Source: an uncultured Clostridia bacterium
Lineage (GTDB): Bacteria; Bacillota; Clostridia; Christensenellales; UBA1242
Assembly (NCBI GenBank): GCA_934748015.1
Contig: CAKVHF010000003.1
Coordinates: 124,001 to 188,000, forward strand
DNA: 64,000 bases
Direction: 5' to 3'
The position numbers were made by a program, and so were the translations under genes. Numbering within the stretch: the first letter of the stretch is position 1; each line of letters opens with the position of its first letter. Under the pieces are notes generated by a model, which saw only the letters and a list, made by a program, of their open reading frames with translations, searched no databases and was not told the DNA's origin. Positions 36,144 to 44,909 of this stretch are shown one piece after another.

Positions 36144-38528
36144 TTATTCGGATGCAATATTAAAGTCATTTGCATTTGGTTCGTGGTCAAAGAAATGTAT
36201 AATAAAATCATAATCTGTGCCTATATTTTTAATGTAACATACCTTGCTTTCAAACACAAACTTAAATTTGCTTGCATTTGATAAACTGATAGTTGAATAA
36301 TCAGATATTTCTGTGCCATCTGCGTTTTTGATTGTCCAACTGCCATTTGATTTAGTTATTTCATTTAATGAATTTAAAACAGTTTGAAGTGTATCCCCTG
36401 CAGTGAACAAACGATAGTCAGCATAAACTGGTGTATTATCGGTTGTAGTGCCGTTGAATGATTTGCATATATTTGAATTTTCATTTTGATAATAACTGAA
36501 ACCGTTTAAACTAACAATGATGTTTTCTGAATGAATTGCTCCAAAGTTATCGGATTCAACATTAGTGATAGTAAACCCAATGTTGTAAATTGATGAATTT
36601 TCTAGGCCATCTGTTTTTAATTTAAATTTCTTATATCTGCAATTTCCTTCTTTGCCTGGAACTTCAGTTAATGTGCCAGTTGCACTTGTTGTTCCAGATC
36701 CAACATTAACACCTTTATCTAACACATCCCATGTTAGTTGTAAGCCTTCGTAATACACATCTGGTCCACGCCCAAACATTATAATTGCTTCGCCATTTTC
36801 ATTAAGTTGTAAGCTAAAGCCTTTTCCATCGTGTATACAGTCGCTCAAATCATTAAATTCTTCTCTTTGAACGACCCAAGTGTATTTTACACCAACAATA
36901 TATTCGGTACTATCTATTGTTTTTGTAACATACTCGGCAGTATAATTTAAGCCGTGAGGTGTGTTTTTATCTTCTTCCCAGTAGAAATTTACAATATTAT
37001 TGACTGTGTCATTTCCAGTAAAATATATTGTTGTTGTATAAGTTCCAGCACCTATTGTACTAAATTGCCACATCTTATTATAGTCTTCTGAATTATAACT
37101 TTCAGTAACGCTATCGGTTTTTTCGGCACGAAATTGAGTAATATAATCAAAATATTCAAAGGTTAAAACGCTTGGAATAATACCATCTGAATTATATTCA
37201 TATTTATTGGTGCTTACTGTTGGTCTAGGAATAAGATATGAACCCTTGTTAACTGTAAGTTTTATTAAAAATGGCTTAGACTCTTCGTATAAATTTTGAC
37301 AATTTTCGTTAGGCACAAACTTAACTTTTGCTGTTAATTTTTCGCTCTTTGGTTGTGCATTATAAACTTGCAACTCTGTTTGATTATCAAAAGGCACTGC
37401 AACAAAATTTCCGTATTCTAATAATTTTGAAAGATTATTTTCATATTCTTCGCCCTTAACAAGATTGTTAAGGGTTATTATTTCTTCAGCTGTTTCTTGC
37501 CCTGCTTTTAATTTTAAAGAAAATTCGCCACTAGAAAAATAATCGTTTGGGTGATTATAGTTGTTTTCTTCGTTAGCCAACATATCATTAAATGTAACAT
37601 CTTTGCTTACACTTTTTGTAACATTAAATGCCCAAGTGTATTGTAAACCACCATAAGTATCATAATTATCAGATGTAAGTTCTTCATTTACAATGGTAAA
37701 AGGTGCTTTTAAAATTTCTATTTTTTGAAAACTTGAATAGGATGCATAGAGATTATTTGTTTCGTTAATTTTTGCACAAATCAAATATTCGCCTGGTGTA
37801 ATTTCACTTAAATGGTCATAAGTATCATCAGATAAATTAAATAACATATTTTTTTCTGCATACGCCTGCGGAGTCAACAAGTTGTCGGGCATATTATTTT
37901 TAACATTATAATATTCTTGCGAACCTTCAGAACCATCAACTTCTTTCATAAGAATATAAAGTCCATCTATTTGACTACTTGGAACACTTTCATCGTTTGT
38001 TTTAACAATCAAATTAATAGCACTTTCTTTTGTCCCAAAGAAAATAACATTGTTATCCGTAATTGTTTTGCCACCCATAGAGTTAACACTTGTTGTTAAA
38101 TCTAGTTTGTAATCTAAAGTGCTTGCAACTGCACGGACCTCGGCAGTAAGCGACACAGTTGACCCCTTATAAGTAAAATTAATTGTGTAGGTGCCAACAT
38201 CAAGTGTATTTGATTCAATTTTTTCTAAGTATGAAGATAATTCTAATTCAATAGAGTTTGAAGAATTTCCTTCGCAAAACTCAATTTTAACTGAAACATT
38301 TTGTAACCTTAAACTTTCTGTAGAATCGTCCGAAAAGTGAGCAGTAATCTCAAAACTATCTAACCCAGCATTATCGCCATAATAGCAGACTATAGATGTG
38401 CTTTGATTTGAAAATTTTACATCAAGGTAACTAAAAGTTTTTTCACCACACGCTGATAACATTAAAAAAGCTGGAATTATCAAAAACATAGTAAGCAAAT
38501 AAGTTAAAAATGATTTTTTCTTTACCAT
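36144..38528 (-). CDS. 794-residue lipoprotein with Ig/MBG-like repeats, atypical composition
   Basis: Signal peptide with lipobox: MVKKKSFLTYLLTMFLIIPA then LSACG (Cys about residue 27), so it is lipid-anchored on the outer face of the membrane. The body is tandem beta-sandwich-like domains rich in Asn/Thr/Ser/Tyr; first domain SYLDVKFSNQSTSIVCYYGDN with DVGTYTINFTYKG, resembling bacterial Ig-like and MBG-type domains, and later blocks such as GAGTYTTTIYFTGNDTV with a repeating G-x-Y-T motif. GGAGAAGATT precedes the ATG. The base pattern differs from its neighbours: few CTA codons and CTAG about 4 times in 2.4 kb against about 10 per kb in pheT. Likely a surface adhesin or binding protein acquired horizontally; function inferred from architecture. 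Confidence 0.85.
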   Translation of the reverse strand: MVKKKSFLTYLLTMFLIIPAFLMLSACGEKTFSYLDVKFSNQSTSIVCYYGDNAGLDSFEITAHFSDDSTESLRLQNVSVKIEFCEGNSSNSIELELSSYLEKIESNTLDVGTYTINFTYKGSTVSLTAEVRAVASTLDYKLDLTTSVNSMGGKTITDNNVIFFGTKESAINLIVKTNDESVPSSQIDGLYILMKEVDGSEGSQEYYNVKNNMPDNLLTPQAYAEKNMLFNLSDDTYDHLSEITPGEYLICAKINETNNLYASYSSFQKIEILKAPFTIVNEELTSDNYDTYGGLQYTWAFNVTKSVSKDVTFNDMLANEENNYNHPNDYFSSGEFSLKLKAGQETAEEIITLNNLVKGEEYENNLSKLLEYGNFVAVPFDNQTELQVYNAQPKSEKLTAKVKFVPNENCQNLYEESKPFLIKLTVNKGSYLIPRPTVSTNKYEYNSDGIIPSVLTFEYFDYITQFRAEKTDSVTESYNSEDYNKMWQFSTIGAGTYTTTIYFTGNDTVNNIVNFYWEEDKNTPHGLNYTAEYVTKTIDSTEYIVGVKYTWVVQREEFNDLSDCIHDGKGFSLQLNENGEAIIMFGRGPDVYYEGLQLTWDVLDKGVNVGSGTTSATGTLTEVPGKEGNCRYKKFKLKTDGLENSSIYNIGFTITNVESDNFGAIHSENIIVSLNGFSYYQNENSNICKSFNGTTTDNTPVYADYRLFTAGDTLQTVLNSLNEITKSNGSWTIKNADGTEISDYSTISLSNASKFKFVFESKVCYIKNIGTDYDFIIHFFDHEPNANDFNIASE

Positions 38529-38655
38529 AATCTTCTCCTTTTTTTGTTTATTATATCATAATTAAAAACAAACAACAAATTAATTATTATATGAATACAT
38601 ATTTAATAAAATGCAAAAAAAAACCTAGGTCTAGTATTTTTGAAACAAGCTTAAA

Positions 38656-38697
38656 GAAAAAAAGAGAACTATACTTTTTTGTATGATTCTCTTTTTG
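38656..38697 (-). terminator. Strong hairpin terminator upstream of the lipoprotein gene
   Basis: Minus-strand AAAAAGAGAATCATAC pairs with GTATAGTTCTCTTTTT, followed by seven T. It lies between pheT and the lipoprotein gene, after the pheT terminator. The 340-bp gap contains nothing else clear. Confidence 0.75.
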
Positions 38698-38809
38698 CAA
38701 GTTTCAATAGCGTCTAACCTTCATCCCTTGCTTGAAAGCAATAATTACTATCTAAAAAAACAAAAATGACAAAATATTTAGTGCATTGCAAAAGATATAT
38801 GCAAAGTAT

Positions 38810-38837
38810 AAAAAAATCGCTAAAAGTAGCGATTTCT
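38810..38837 (-). terminator. Terminator of pheST
   Basis: Minus-strand AAATCGCTA pairs with TAGCGATTT and runs into T residues, about 35 bp after the pheT stop. Confidence 0.85.
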
Positions 38838-38868
38838 TATAATCTTAAAAATCAGATATTTTTTTGTT

Positions 38869-41238
38869 TTATACTAATTTAAGTTTTATATTATTGCTTT
38901 CGAAAGTATCAATAACACCCTTATGGAAAGCCTCAATCTCATCACCATTGATAGTATGATCGTCAGCCCATACAGCATAGTGCAAAGTGTAGTTAGAATA
39001 CTCACTTCCCTCTGGCTTAAATATACTGCTTAGAGACACCTTATACTTCAATTGTGACTGATAAGATAGTGCGATACGTTCAACATCACTATAAAGCATT
39101 GTGTTAGGAATCTCAAAGTTGAAATCTAGTTCTGTACCCGGATGCTTGGATACTTTCTCAAACTTATACTCGATCTCATCCAATTCTTTCAATGCTCCAA
39201 AATCAAACTCAGCAACTGCGATATTAATCTTGTTGTCAATCTTCTTGGTTACACTTGGGTTAACTATGCCAATGTATCCTAGATACTTATTCTGACACTC
39301 GATGTTGTAGTAGTTAACAGAGCAGATAAGGTCGTCTTCTATCTCAGTTTTTACGAAATTAACTTTTGCTTTAATGACATTGCTGAATAGATACTCCACT
39401 GCTTCCTTTAGAGAAAGAAGGATGTCAGATATTTTGCCCTTGCTTGCTCTTACAATTCCTACATGCTTATGCTCGTCTACTAGTCCATCTTCCTTGATGC
39501 CTTCTACGACCCTGCCAATCTCGAATACACTAACCTCATCCATGTAATCGTTCTTGTTGTCCATAACAACTTTCATAAGGCTAGGGATCATAGAAGATCT
39601 AATCTTGTCGTTGTCCTTCTGAAGTGAATTGATGATACGGATATAACTCTTAGGATTGATGCCAAGGGCATTGCATGTATCAAAGTCATTCCAGATATAT
39701 GTATGAACTTCGCTATAATTATATCGTGTTGCAAGTGCATATTTGATATCCAGTTCTAGGTCAATTAGTTTGTCTTGTTTAACTGGATATACCTCTTGCT
39801 TAGTGCTAACAGCAGGAATATTGTCGTATCCGTATACTCTTGTGATTTCTTCAACCAAGTCTGCTTTGCCCTTGATATCCTTAGTTGTTCTAAAGGAAGG
39901 TGCTGACACAAGAAGAGTCTCGTTATCTAGTTCTTTAACGCCGAACTCAAGGCTAGTTAGGATACCTACAATACGATCCATAGGGATGGAAATACCAATA
40001 TACTTGTCAATAAATTGTTTTGTGATTTTGATCTCTACTGCTGGATAAGTGTATCTAATTATGTCTGTAATATCGCTAGTGATCTCTGCATCGGCATCGT
40101 ATTTCTTAATAAGATAAATAAATCTCTTCAAAGCAATCTCAGTAAGTGCAGTGTCTAGCATCTTCTCATATCTGGCACTAGCCTCTGTCCTTAAGCCTAA
40201 CTTAATAGCAGACTTTCTTACATCTACGCCATCAAAACATGCACTCTCGATAAGTACTGATGTTGTATCATCTGTTATTTCACTATTCTCGCCACCCATG
40301 ATACCAGCAATTGCAACTGGAGTATGATTGGACTCAATAACCATTGTCCCTGTAGGAAGAGTACGCTCAACAGAGTCTAGAGTAACAAACTTAGTATCTT
40401 CTTTGATTTCAGATACTTGGATATTGTCTACAATTTTGTTATCAAAAGCATGCATTGGCTGTCCCAACTCTAGCATAACATAGTTGGTTACATCTGCTAG
40501 GAAGTTAATCCCTCTCATGCCAGCATAATATAGTCTTATCTGCATATTGATTGGACTAACATGTCTTAGAATATTATCCATAGTTGCAGTTGTGTAACGA
40601 TAGCATTTGTCAGTTGTTACTGTTATGTCTAGTTTCTTGCCAGTGCCTTTGCCGTCCCATAAGTCAATCGACTTAAGAGGTCTGCCAGTGATAGCAGCAA
40701 TTTCTCTTGCTATGCCATAGTGACCCCACATATCTGGTCTATTGGTTAGGCTCTTGTTGTCTACCTCAAATACCACATCGTCTATATCTAGTATTGTCTT
40801 AATATCCACACCGACAGGAGTACCCTCTTCGAACACATATAGTCCGCTATTGTCATCCGAGAAGCCCAACTCCTTAGCACTGCAACACATTCCGTAACTA
40901 TCATATCCGCCAACAACGGCCTTGGCAATAGTAACACCACACACATTAGCACCGATTGTTGCTAATGGAACAATTATACCCTCTCGTACATTAGGAGCAC
41001 CGCACACGATATCTAGCACTTCTTTGCCAGTATTGACCTTAAGTAGGTGCAATTTCTTAGAATTAGGGTGATTTTCGATCTTCTCAATCCTTGCAGTTAT
41101 AACACCAGAAACATTCTCGCCCTTGATCTCATATCCTTCTACTTCGGCACAAGATAGAGTAAATTGGTTAATTAATTCTTTAACATCTATGCCATCGATA
41201 TCTACGAAGTCTTTGATCCAATTAAGTGATATATACAT
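38869..41238 (-). CDS. pheT: Phenylalanyl-tRNA synthetase beta subunit
   Basis: Beta subunit of the (alpha-beta)2 PheRS. 789 residues, normal bacterial length. Starts MYISLNWIKDFVDIDGID; then the EMAP/tRNA-binding domain (IEKIENHPNSKKLHLLKVNTG, residues about 45-150), the B3/4 editing region, B5 (DRIVGILTSLEFGV), the core region and the C-terminal anticodon-binding FDX-ACB domain (KVSKHPGTELDFNF ... HYAVWADDHTINGDEIEAFHKGV). It begins 12 bp after the pheS stop and lies in its operon, under the T-box. A terminator follows at 38810. Confidence 0.97.
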   Translation of the reverse strand: MYISLNWIKDFVDIDGIDVKELINQFTLSCAEVEGYEIKGENVSGVITARIEKIENHPNSKKLHLLKVNTGKEVLDIVCGAPNVREGIIVPLATIGANVCGVTIAKAVVGGYDSYGMCCSAKELGFSDDNSGLYVFEEGTPVGVDIKTILDIDDVVFEVDNKSLTNRPDMWGHYGIAREIAAITGRPLKSIDLWDGKGTGKKLDITVTTDKCYRYTTATMDNILRHVSPINMQIRLYYAGMRGINFLADVTNYVMLELGQPMHAFDNKIVDNIQVSEIKEDTKFVTLDSVERTLPTGTMVIESNHTPVAIAGIMGGENSEITDDTTSVLIESACFDGVDVRKSAIKLGLRTEASARYEKMLDTALTEIALKRFIYLIKKYDADAEITSDITDIIRYTYPAVEIKITKQFIDKYIGISIPMDRIVGILTSLEFGVKELDNETLLVSAPSFRTTKDIKGKADLVEEITRVYGYDNIPAVSTKQEVYPVKQDKLIDLELDIKYALATRYNYSEVHTYIWNDFDTCNALGINPKSYIRIINSLQKDNDKIRSSMIPSLMKVVMDNKNDYMDEVSVFEIGRVVEGIKEDGLVDEHKHVGIVRASKGKISDILLSLKEAVEYLFSNVIKAKVNFVKTEIEDDLICSVNYYNIECQNKYLGYIGIVNPSVTKKIDNKINIAVAEFDFGALKELDEIEYKFEKVSKHPGTELDFNFEIPNTMLYSDVERIALSYQSQLKYKVSLSSIFKPEGSEYSNYTLHYAVWADDHTINGDEIEAFHKGVIDTFESNNIKLKLV

Positions 41239-41249
41239 AATTTTCCCCC

Positions 41250-42275
41250 CTATTTAGTCCTTACTTGTTTTAATAATTTCAATTTGCCACTATTAAGAAC
41301 ACGAATATCGTTGATCTCATAGTTCATCATTGCTAGTCTTGAAAATCCTAGTCCAAATGCAAAGCCTTGATATTTCTCTGGATTAATTCCGCCCATCTCT
41401 AGTACTCTTGGGTGTATCATGCCACATGGACATAGTTCGATCCAGCCACCTTTCTTGCAGACATTGCAACCTTTGCCACCACAATATGGACAACTGCAGT
41501 CTAGTTCAAAGCCTGGCTCGACAAATGGGAAGAAGCCCGGTCTAAGTCTAACATTGACTTCTTTGCCAAACACGCTGGATAACATAGTCTTCATGAAATA
41601 TATAAGGTTGGCAATTGAAATATCCTTGTCTATCATCATGCCCTCTAGTTGGAAGAATGTATTCTCATGGCAAGCATCCAATTCTTCGTTTCTGAAGCAT
41701 CTTCCTGGGAAGATAACCTTAAGAGGTGCACCATACTTACGCATAATACGATTTTGACTAGCAGATGTGTGTGTCTTAAGAACCTGTCCGTTCTCTAGAT
41801 AGAAGGTGTCCTGCATATCTCTCGCTGGGTGGTTCTTAGGGATATTAACTGCTTCAAAGTTATTGAAGTCTGTCTCAATCTCGTTGCCGTCCTCAATACT
41901 AAAGCCCATTGACTTAAATACATCATATAGTTTCTTCTGAGTTATTGTGATAGGATGTAGACTACCCAAGTTCTCGGTTGTAGGTATAGTTAGATCCACC
42001 CTTTCCATTTCAGCTAATTCCTTAGCAATTGCTTCTTTTTCCAATTTCGCATTTAGTTCTGCCAATCTTTCTTCAATTACATTTTTAAGACTATTAACCG
42101 ACTCGCCATACGCTTTTTTCTCGCTAACTGGGATGTTTTTGATCTCTTTCAGTGCTTCGGTTACCCTGCCATTTTTGCCTAGATATTTTACACGCAGATT
42201 GTTGTATGCGTCTATGTCTGTAGCATTTAGATATTCTAGGTCAAAGTCTTTAATAATTTCATCCAAAATATTCAT
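41250..42275 (-). CDS. pheS: Phenylalanyl-tRNA synthetase alpha subunit
   Basis: Catalytic subunit that charges tRNA-Phe with Phe. 341 residues, normal length. N-terminal coiled-coil tRNA-binding region, then class II motifs: motif 2 in FPGRCFRNEELDACHENTFF (FRxE type) and motif 3 in GFAFGLGFSRLAMM. A Cys-rich insert CPYCGGKGCNVC between strands may bind zinc, seen in some Clostridia PheS. The ATG follows a CAAAAAGGTGAAATT site. A T-box leader lies upstream at 42311-42614, so expression is controlled by uncharged tRNA-Phe. Its product pairs with PheT (12 bp downstream). Confidence 0.97.
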   Translation of the reverse strand: MNILDEIIKDFDLEYLNATDIDAYNNLRVKYLGKNGRVTEALKEIKNIPVSEKKAYGESVNSLKNVIEERLAELNAKLEKEAIAKELAEMERVDLTIPTTENLGSLHPITITQKKLYDVFKSMGFSIEDGNEIETDFNNFEAVNIPKNHPARDMQDTFYLENGQVLKTHTSASQNRIMRKYGAPLKVIFPGRCFRNEELDACHENTFFQLEGMMIDKDISIANLIYFMKTMLSSVFGKEVNVRLRPGFFPFVEPGFELDCSCPYCGGKGCNVCKKGGWIELCPCGMIHPRVLEMGGINPEKYQGFAFGLGFSRLAMMNYEINDIRVLNSGKLKLLKQVRTK

Positions 42276-42310
42276 AATTTCACCTTTTTGTTGTAATCTT
42301 TTAGTTTTTT

Positions 42311-42614
42311 TAAAAAAAACAATGAAGTAGCAAAAATCACTACTCCATTGGGACGAATTGTTATAATCGTGGTACCACCCAACTTCTCTAACAAAAATAT
42401 ACTTTTGTTAAACTCATTCAATTGCTTTACGGCAATCACTCGATCGATTTTCACGCTAAAGTTCTTAAACTTTTAGCCCTTAACTCGACTGCTCGTGTGT
42501 CGAAATTCGATGCCAATCAAGAGCTTCTAATCATTTCTCAGCCTAACAATGATTATCTCTGTTAAGATTGATTGTTCTACTATCACACTAATAACGCATT
42601 TATATATAAAACTA
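42311..42614 (-). ncRNA. T-box leader controlling pheST
   Basis: Read on the minus strand, the conserved T-box sequence is GGGTGGTACCAC (42380-42369), followed by the terminator AATGGAGTAGTG... pairing with CACTACTCCATT-type arm (CAATGAAGTAG/CTACTCCATTG) and a T-run ending near 42311. Stem I occupies about 42610-42480. A TTC codon (Phe) at 42504-42502, in GAATTTCGA, is the best specifier candidate, in line with the downstream pheST genes. Uncharged tRNA-Phe would favour the antiterminator and let transcription proceed. Specifier position is inferred from family layout. Confidence 0.9.
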
Positions 42615-42620
42615 GTACTA

Positions 42621-42649
42621 ATTGTACAACACGGAAATAGTGTTGTCAA
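42621..42649 (-). promoter_or_regulatory. Promoter of the T-box-pheST operon
   Basis: TTGACA (42649-42644), exactly 17 bp spacer, TACAAT (42626-42621). Transcription would begin about 42614. Back-to-back with the divergent promoter at 42685-42713. Confidence 0.85.
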
Positions 42650-42684
42650 GCAATTGGGTTCAAAAAGTTTTTTTAAGTTAGGTC

Positions 42685-42713
42685 TTGAAATAGCAAATAT
42701 AGTGTGATATAAT
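42685..42713 (+). promoter_or_regulatory. Promoter of the 311-residue gene
   Basis: TTGAAA (42685-42690), 17 bp spacer, TATAAT (42708-42713), about 57 bp before the ATG. Confidence 0.75.
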
Positions 42714-42770
42714 CATTAAACTAATTTATAAACAAAATATAACAATATAACAAACAAGGAGTATATTATT

Positions 42771-43706
42771 ATGACAAAAAAATCTAACAACATGAGAAAT
42801 TGCAATCTATTTAACCGTCCTTTCTTTGCAATAGAGCAGAGCAAATTGGATGAAATGAATACAACCAAGAAGGGTTCAGCATTTGGACTATTCGTTCCTT
42901 CCAAGGCTGGCAACAAATATCTATATGTATCTGGCATGATTAAACAAAAGCAAACAAGTATGGATGACAATAGCAAAATCAAGTTGAACATGTATAAGAC
43001 TGACTGTTCAGTAGATCCTAACAAATTAACAAAAAATATTGCTATGCATGCAAACTACCCTACTCTAGATGAGATATGGATTGCTCAAGATCCAGTTGCA
43101 ACTGCTGAGATCAATGCAAGTTACTACTACATGATAGAGAACATTGCTGTAGATGAGAACGAGACAATGCAGGGATACGGAAGTATTATGGGCAGAATTG
43201 CTGAAGACATGGCAAAACAAGCTGGATACAATAATATATATGCTAACCGTAACGATCTACCTATTGCAGACAATCTAGTATATCAGAACAAAATGGAGCG
43301 TAGCATGGGTGTTGTAGGCGAAGTGGTTGCTGATCTTAAATCTCACATCATTGGCAAGCAAGCCAACAAAGCTTACTCCAACTTCCTATCCACATTGGGA
43401 TATGCTACATCAGAGAATGCATATCACATCCCTAGCAGAGTTCCAAGAAACAGAGGTTATATGAAGACTATCTCTGCTAAGAACGAGATTGATCCTGTTG
43501 TAAGATTGGATACCGACCCATTTGAGACTACTTTGTCTGAGACTAGAGAGGTTTGTGAGAACAAATCTAGACAGATCAATAACAATATGGCAAAGAATAT
43601 TGATGCTAATACTATCCGTTCACTAGTATTGGATACCAACGACATAACAGGTGTTGATGGTGCTGGCGAACACAATAGCGACAACGACACAATGGATAGA
43701 GAATAA
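42771..43706 (+). CDS. GNAT-like protein, 311 residues, function unknown
   Basis: Not a recognised enzyme, but the middle contains a GNAT-like core: MIENIAVDENETMQGYGSIMG (beta-strand then Q-x-x-G-x-G-type acetyl-CoA loop, here QGYGS), followed by helix RIAEDMAKQAGYNNIYANRN and VYQNKMERSMGV, equal to GNAT motif A and B. The N-terminal 100 residues have no clear counterpart and the C-terminal 100 (LDTDPFETTLSETREVCENKSRQ) are polar. ATG at 42771 follows AAGGAGTATATTATT; promoter at 42685 and terminator at 43716 make it monocistronic. Acetyl-CoA binding is inferred from this one motif and must be checked by structure prediction. Confidence 0.8.
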   Translation: MTKKSNNMRNCNLFNRPFFAIEQSKLDEMNTTKKGSAFGLFVPSKAGNKYLYVSGMIKQKQTSMDDNSKIKLNMYKTDCSVDPNKLTKNIAMHANYPTLDEIWIAQDPVATAEINASYYYMIENIAVDENETMQGYGSIMGRIAEDMAKQAGYNNIYANRNDLPIADNLVYQNKMERSMGVVGEVVADLKSHIIGKQANKAYSNFLSTLGYATSENAYHIPSRVPRNRGYMKTISAKNEIDPVVRLDTDPFETTLSETREVCENKSRQINNNMAKNIDANTIRSLVLDTNDITGVDGAGEHNSDNDTMDRE

Positions 43707-43715
43707 TAACTTATA

Positions 43716-43744
43716 CTGCTGGCTAACTCCAGCAGTTTTTTTTT
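43716..43744 (+). terminator. Terminator of the 311-residue gene
   Basis: CTGCTGG-CTAA-CTCCAGCAG stem followed by nine T. Confidence 0.9.
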
Positions 43745-43792
43745 AGCCTTTATATAATTTTACAAAATTTGCAAAAATGACTAATTATTTGT

Positions 43793-43822
43793 TTGTCAAA
43801 GCAAAAATATTTCTGTTAAAAT
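43793..43822 (+). promoter_or_regulatory. Promoter of the RsgI-like lipoprotein
   Basis: TTGTCA (43793-43798), 18 bp spacer, TAAAAT (43817-43822); ATG at 43852 behind AAAAAAGGAGGAATTAT. Confidence 0.6.
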
Positions 43823-43851
43823 ATAAGTACTTATAAAAAAGGAGGAATTAT

Positions 43852-44811
43852 ATGAAAAAGCGAATTATTACCCTAATAGTTGCAATATGCTTAATTATCC
43901 CTTGCATGCTAGGTCTGGTTGCCTGCAGTTGCGATGATAACAAGACTGCAACCAAGACTATGAAGGCTAGCATTAACCCAGAGTTAACATTCTCGCTAGA
44001 TGCTAACAATAAGATCACTAGTATATCTTATGGCAACAGCGATGCTGGCAGATTATTTGCTAATGTTAATTTCGTAGGCAAGGATGCCAATGCTGCAATT
44101 CAGATCATGATTGAGCAAAGTGCTATTAGTGGACACATCGACCTAAATGGTGATGAGATTACCTTTGAATTTACTGGTGAAGATGTAGACAAGTTGAAGA
44201 CAGATGTAGAGGCTAAGGCAAAAGAAGTATTTAATAAACTAGGTGTTGAGGTTACTGTAAAAATTGAAGAAATAACTGCTGCTGCAAAACACACAGCCCT
44301 AGTTGCAACTGCTAAAGCTCTAGCTCCAGAACAAGACGTAGAAGATTTGGACAAGATGACCGATGCTGAACTTATCAAATTGATTGACAAAAAGCAAAAA
44401 GATTACAAAGATCTTGCTTATGACCAAATCAATACTATCCAAAATGGATTTGACAAACTACTTCTTGACGCAATCGATACTATCCGTTCTACTGTTAACG
44501 AATTACAGGCCAATATGGACAAATATGGTGATCTAGTTCCTGAGACTGTTAAGACACAATTCAAGCAAGCAAAAGAAGAATTGGATGCAAAAATCCAAGA
44601 ATTCCTAGACAAGAGAGATGAAGCAATTGCTAAAGCAAAAGAAGTAATCGCTAGTCACAAAGATGCATTGGTTAAGGCTTATCAGCAAGAAGTAGCTAAG
44701 GCTGAGACTACATTTAAGTCGCACCTAGACACTGCTAAAGCAGCTGGCACTATGACCCAAGAACAATACAACTATTGGATCAATCTTGTTAACAATAACA
44801 AGGCTGCATAA
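43852..44811 (+). CDS. Lipoprotein with RsgI-like domain
   Basis: 319 residues. Signal peptide MKKRIITLIVAICLIIPCML and lipobox LVACSC (Cys about residue 26). The following domain reads TMKASINPELTFSLDANNKITSISYGN, with the INPxL core of the extracytoplasmic RsgI domain, then VGKDANAAIQIMIEQS. Residues about 140-319 are long Lys/Glu/Ala helices, likely a coiled coil (QANMDKYGDLVPETVKTQFK). The paralogue at 34649-35467 has the same domain and the same TDAELIKLIDKKQKDYKDL-type block, but a membrane helix instead of the lipobox. No sigma-I partner lies nearby. A promoter lies at 43793 and the terminator at 44862. Envelope-associated role; otherwise unknown. Confidence 0.85.
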   Translation: MKKRIITLIVAICLIIPCMLGLVACSCDDNKTATKTMKASINPELTFSLDANNKITSISYGNSDAGRLFANVNFVGKDANAAIQIMIEQSAISGHIDLNGDEITFEFTGEDVDKLKTDVEAKAKEVFNKLGVEVTVKIEEITAAAKHTALVATAKALAPEQDVEDLDKMTDAELIKLIDKKQKDYKDLAYDQINTIQNGFDKLLLDAIDTIRSTVNELQANMDKYGDLVPETVKTQFKQAKEELDAKIQEFLDKRDEAIAKAKEVIASHKDALVKAYQQEVAKAETTFKSHLDTAKAAGTMTQEQYNYWINLVNNNKAA

Positions 44812-44861
44812 GTAAAATAATTTAATTGCAATACATTACATAATGTAATACAACTGAAGAC

Positions 44862-44902
44862 AAAAAAAATCACGGCTTCAAATAATTAGTCGTGATTTTT
44901 TT
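44862..44902. terminator. Bidirectional terminator between converging genes
   Basis: AAAAAAATCACG pairs with CGTGATTTTTTT; A-run and T-run serve the lipoprotein (plus) and the 242-residue gene (minus). Confidence 0.88.
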
Positions 44903-44909
44903 CATTTCA

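Noticed and set aside
36144..38528. Prophage or integrative element carrying the foreign lipoprotein
   Set aside because: No integrase, phage structural gene or direct repeat flanks it; only composition differs.
42272..42454. 60-codon frame on the minus strand
   Set aside because: It lies inside the T-box leader and terminator of pheST; no ribosome binding site.
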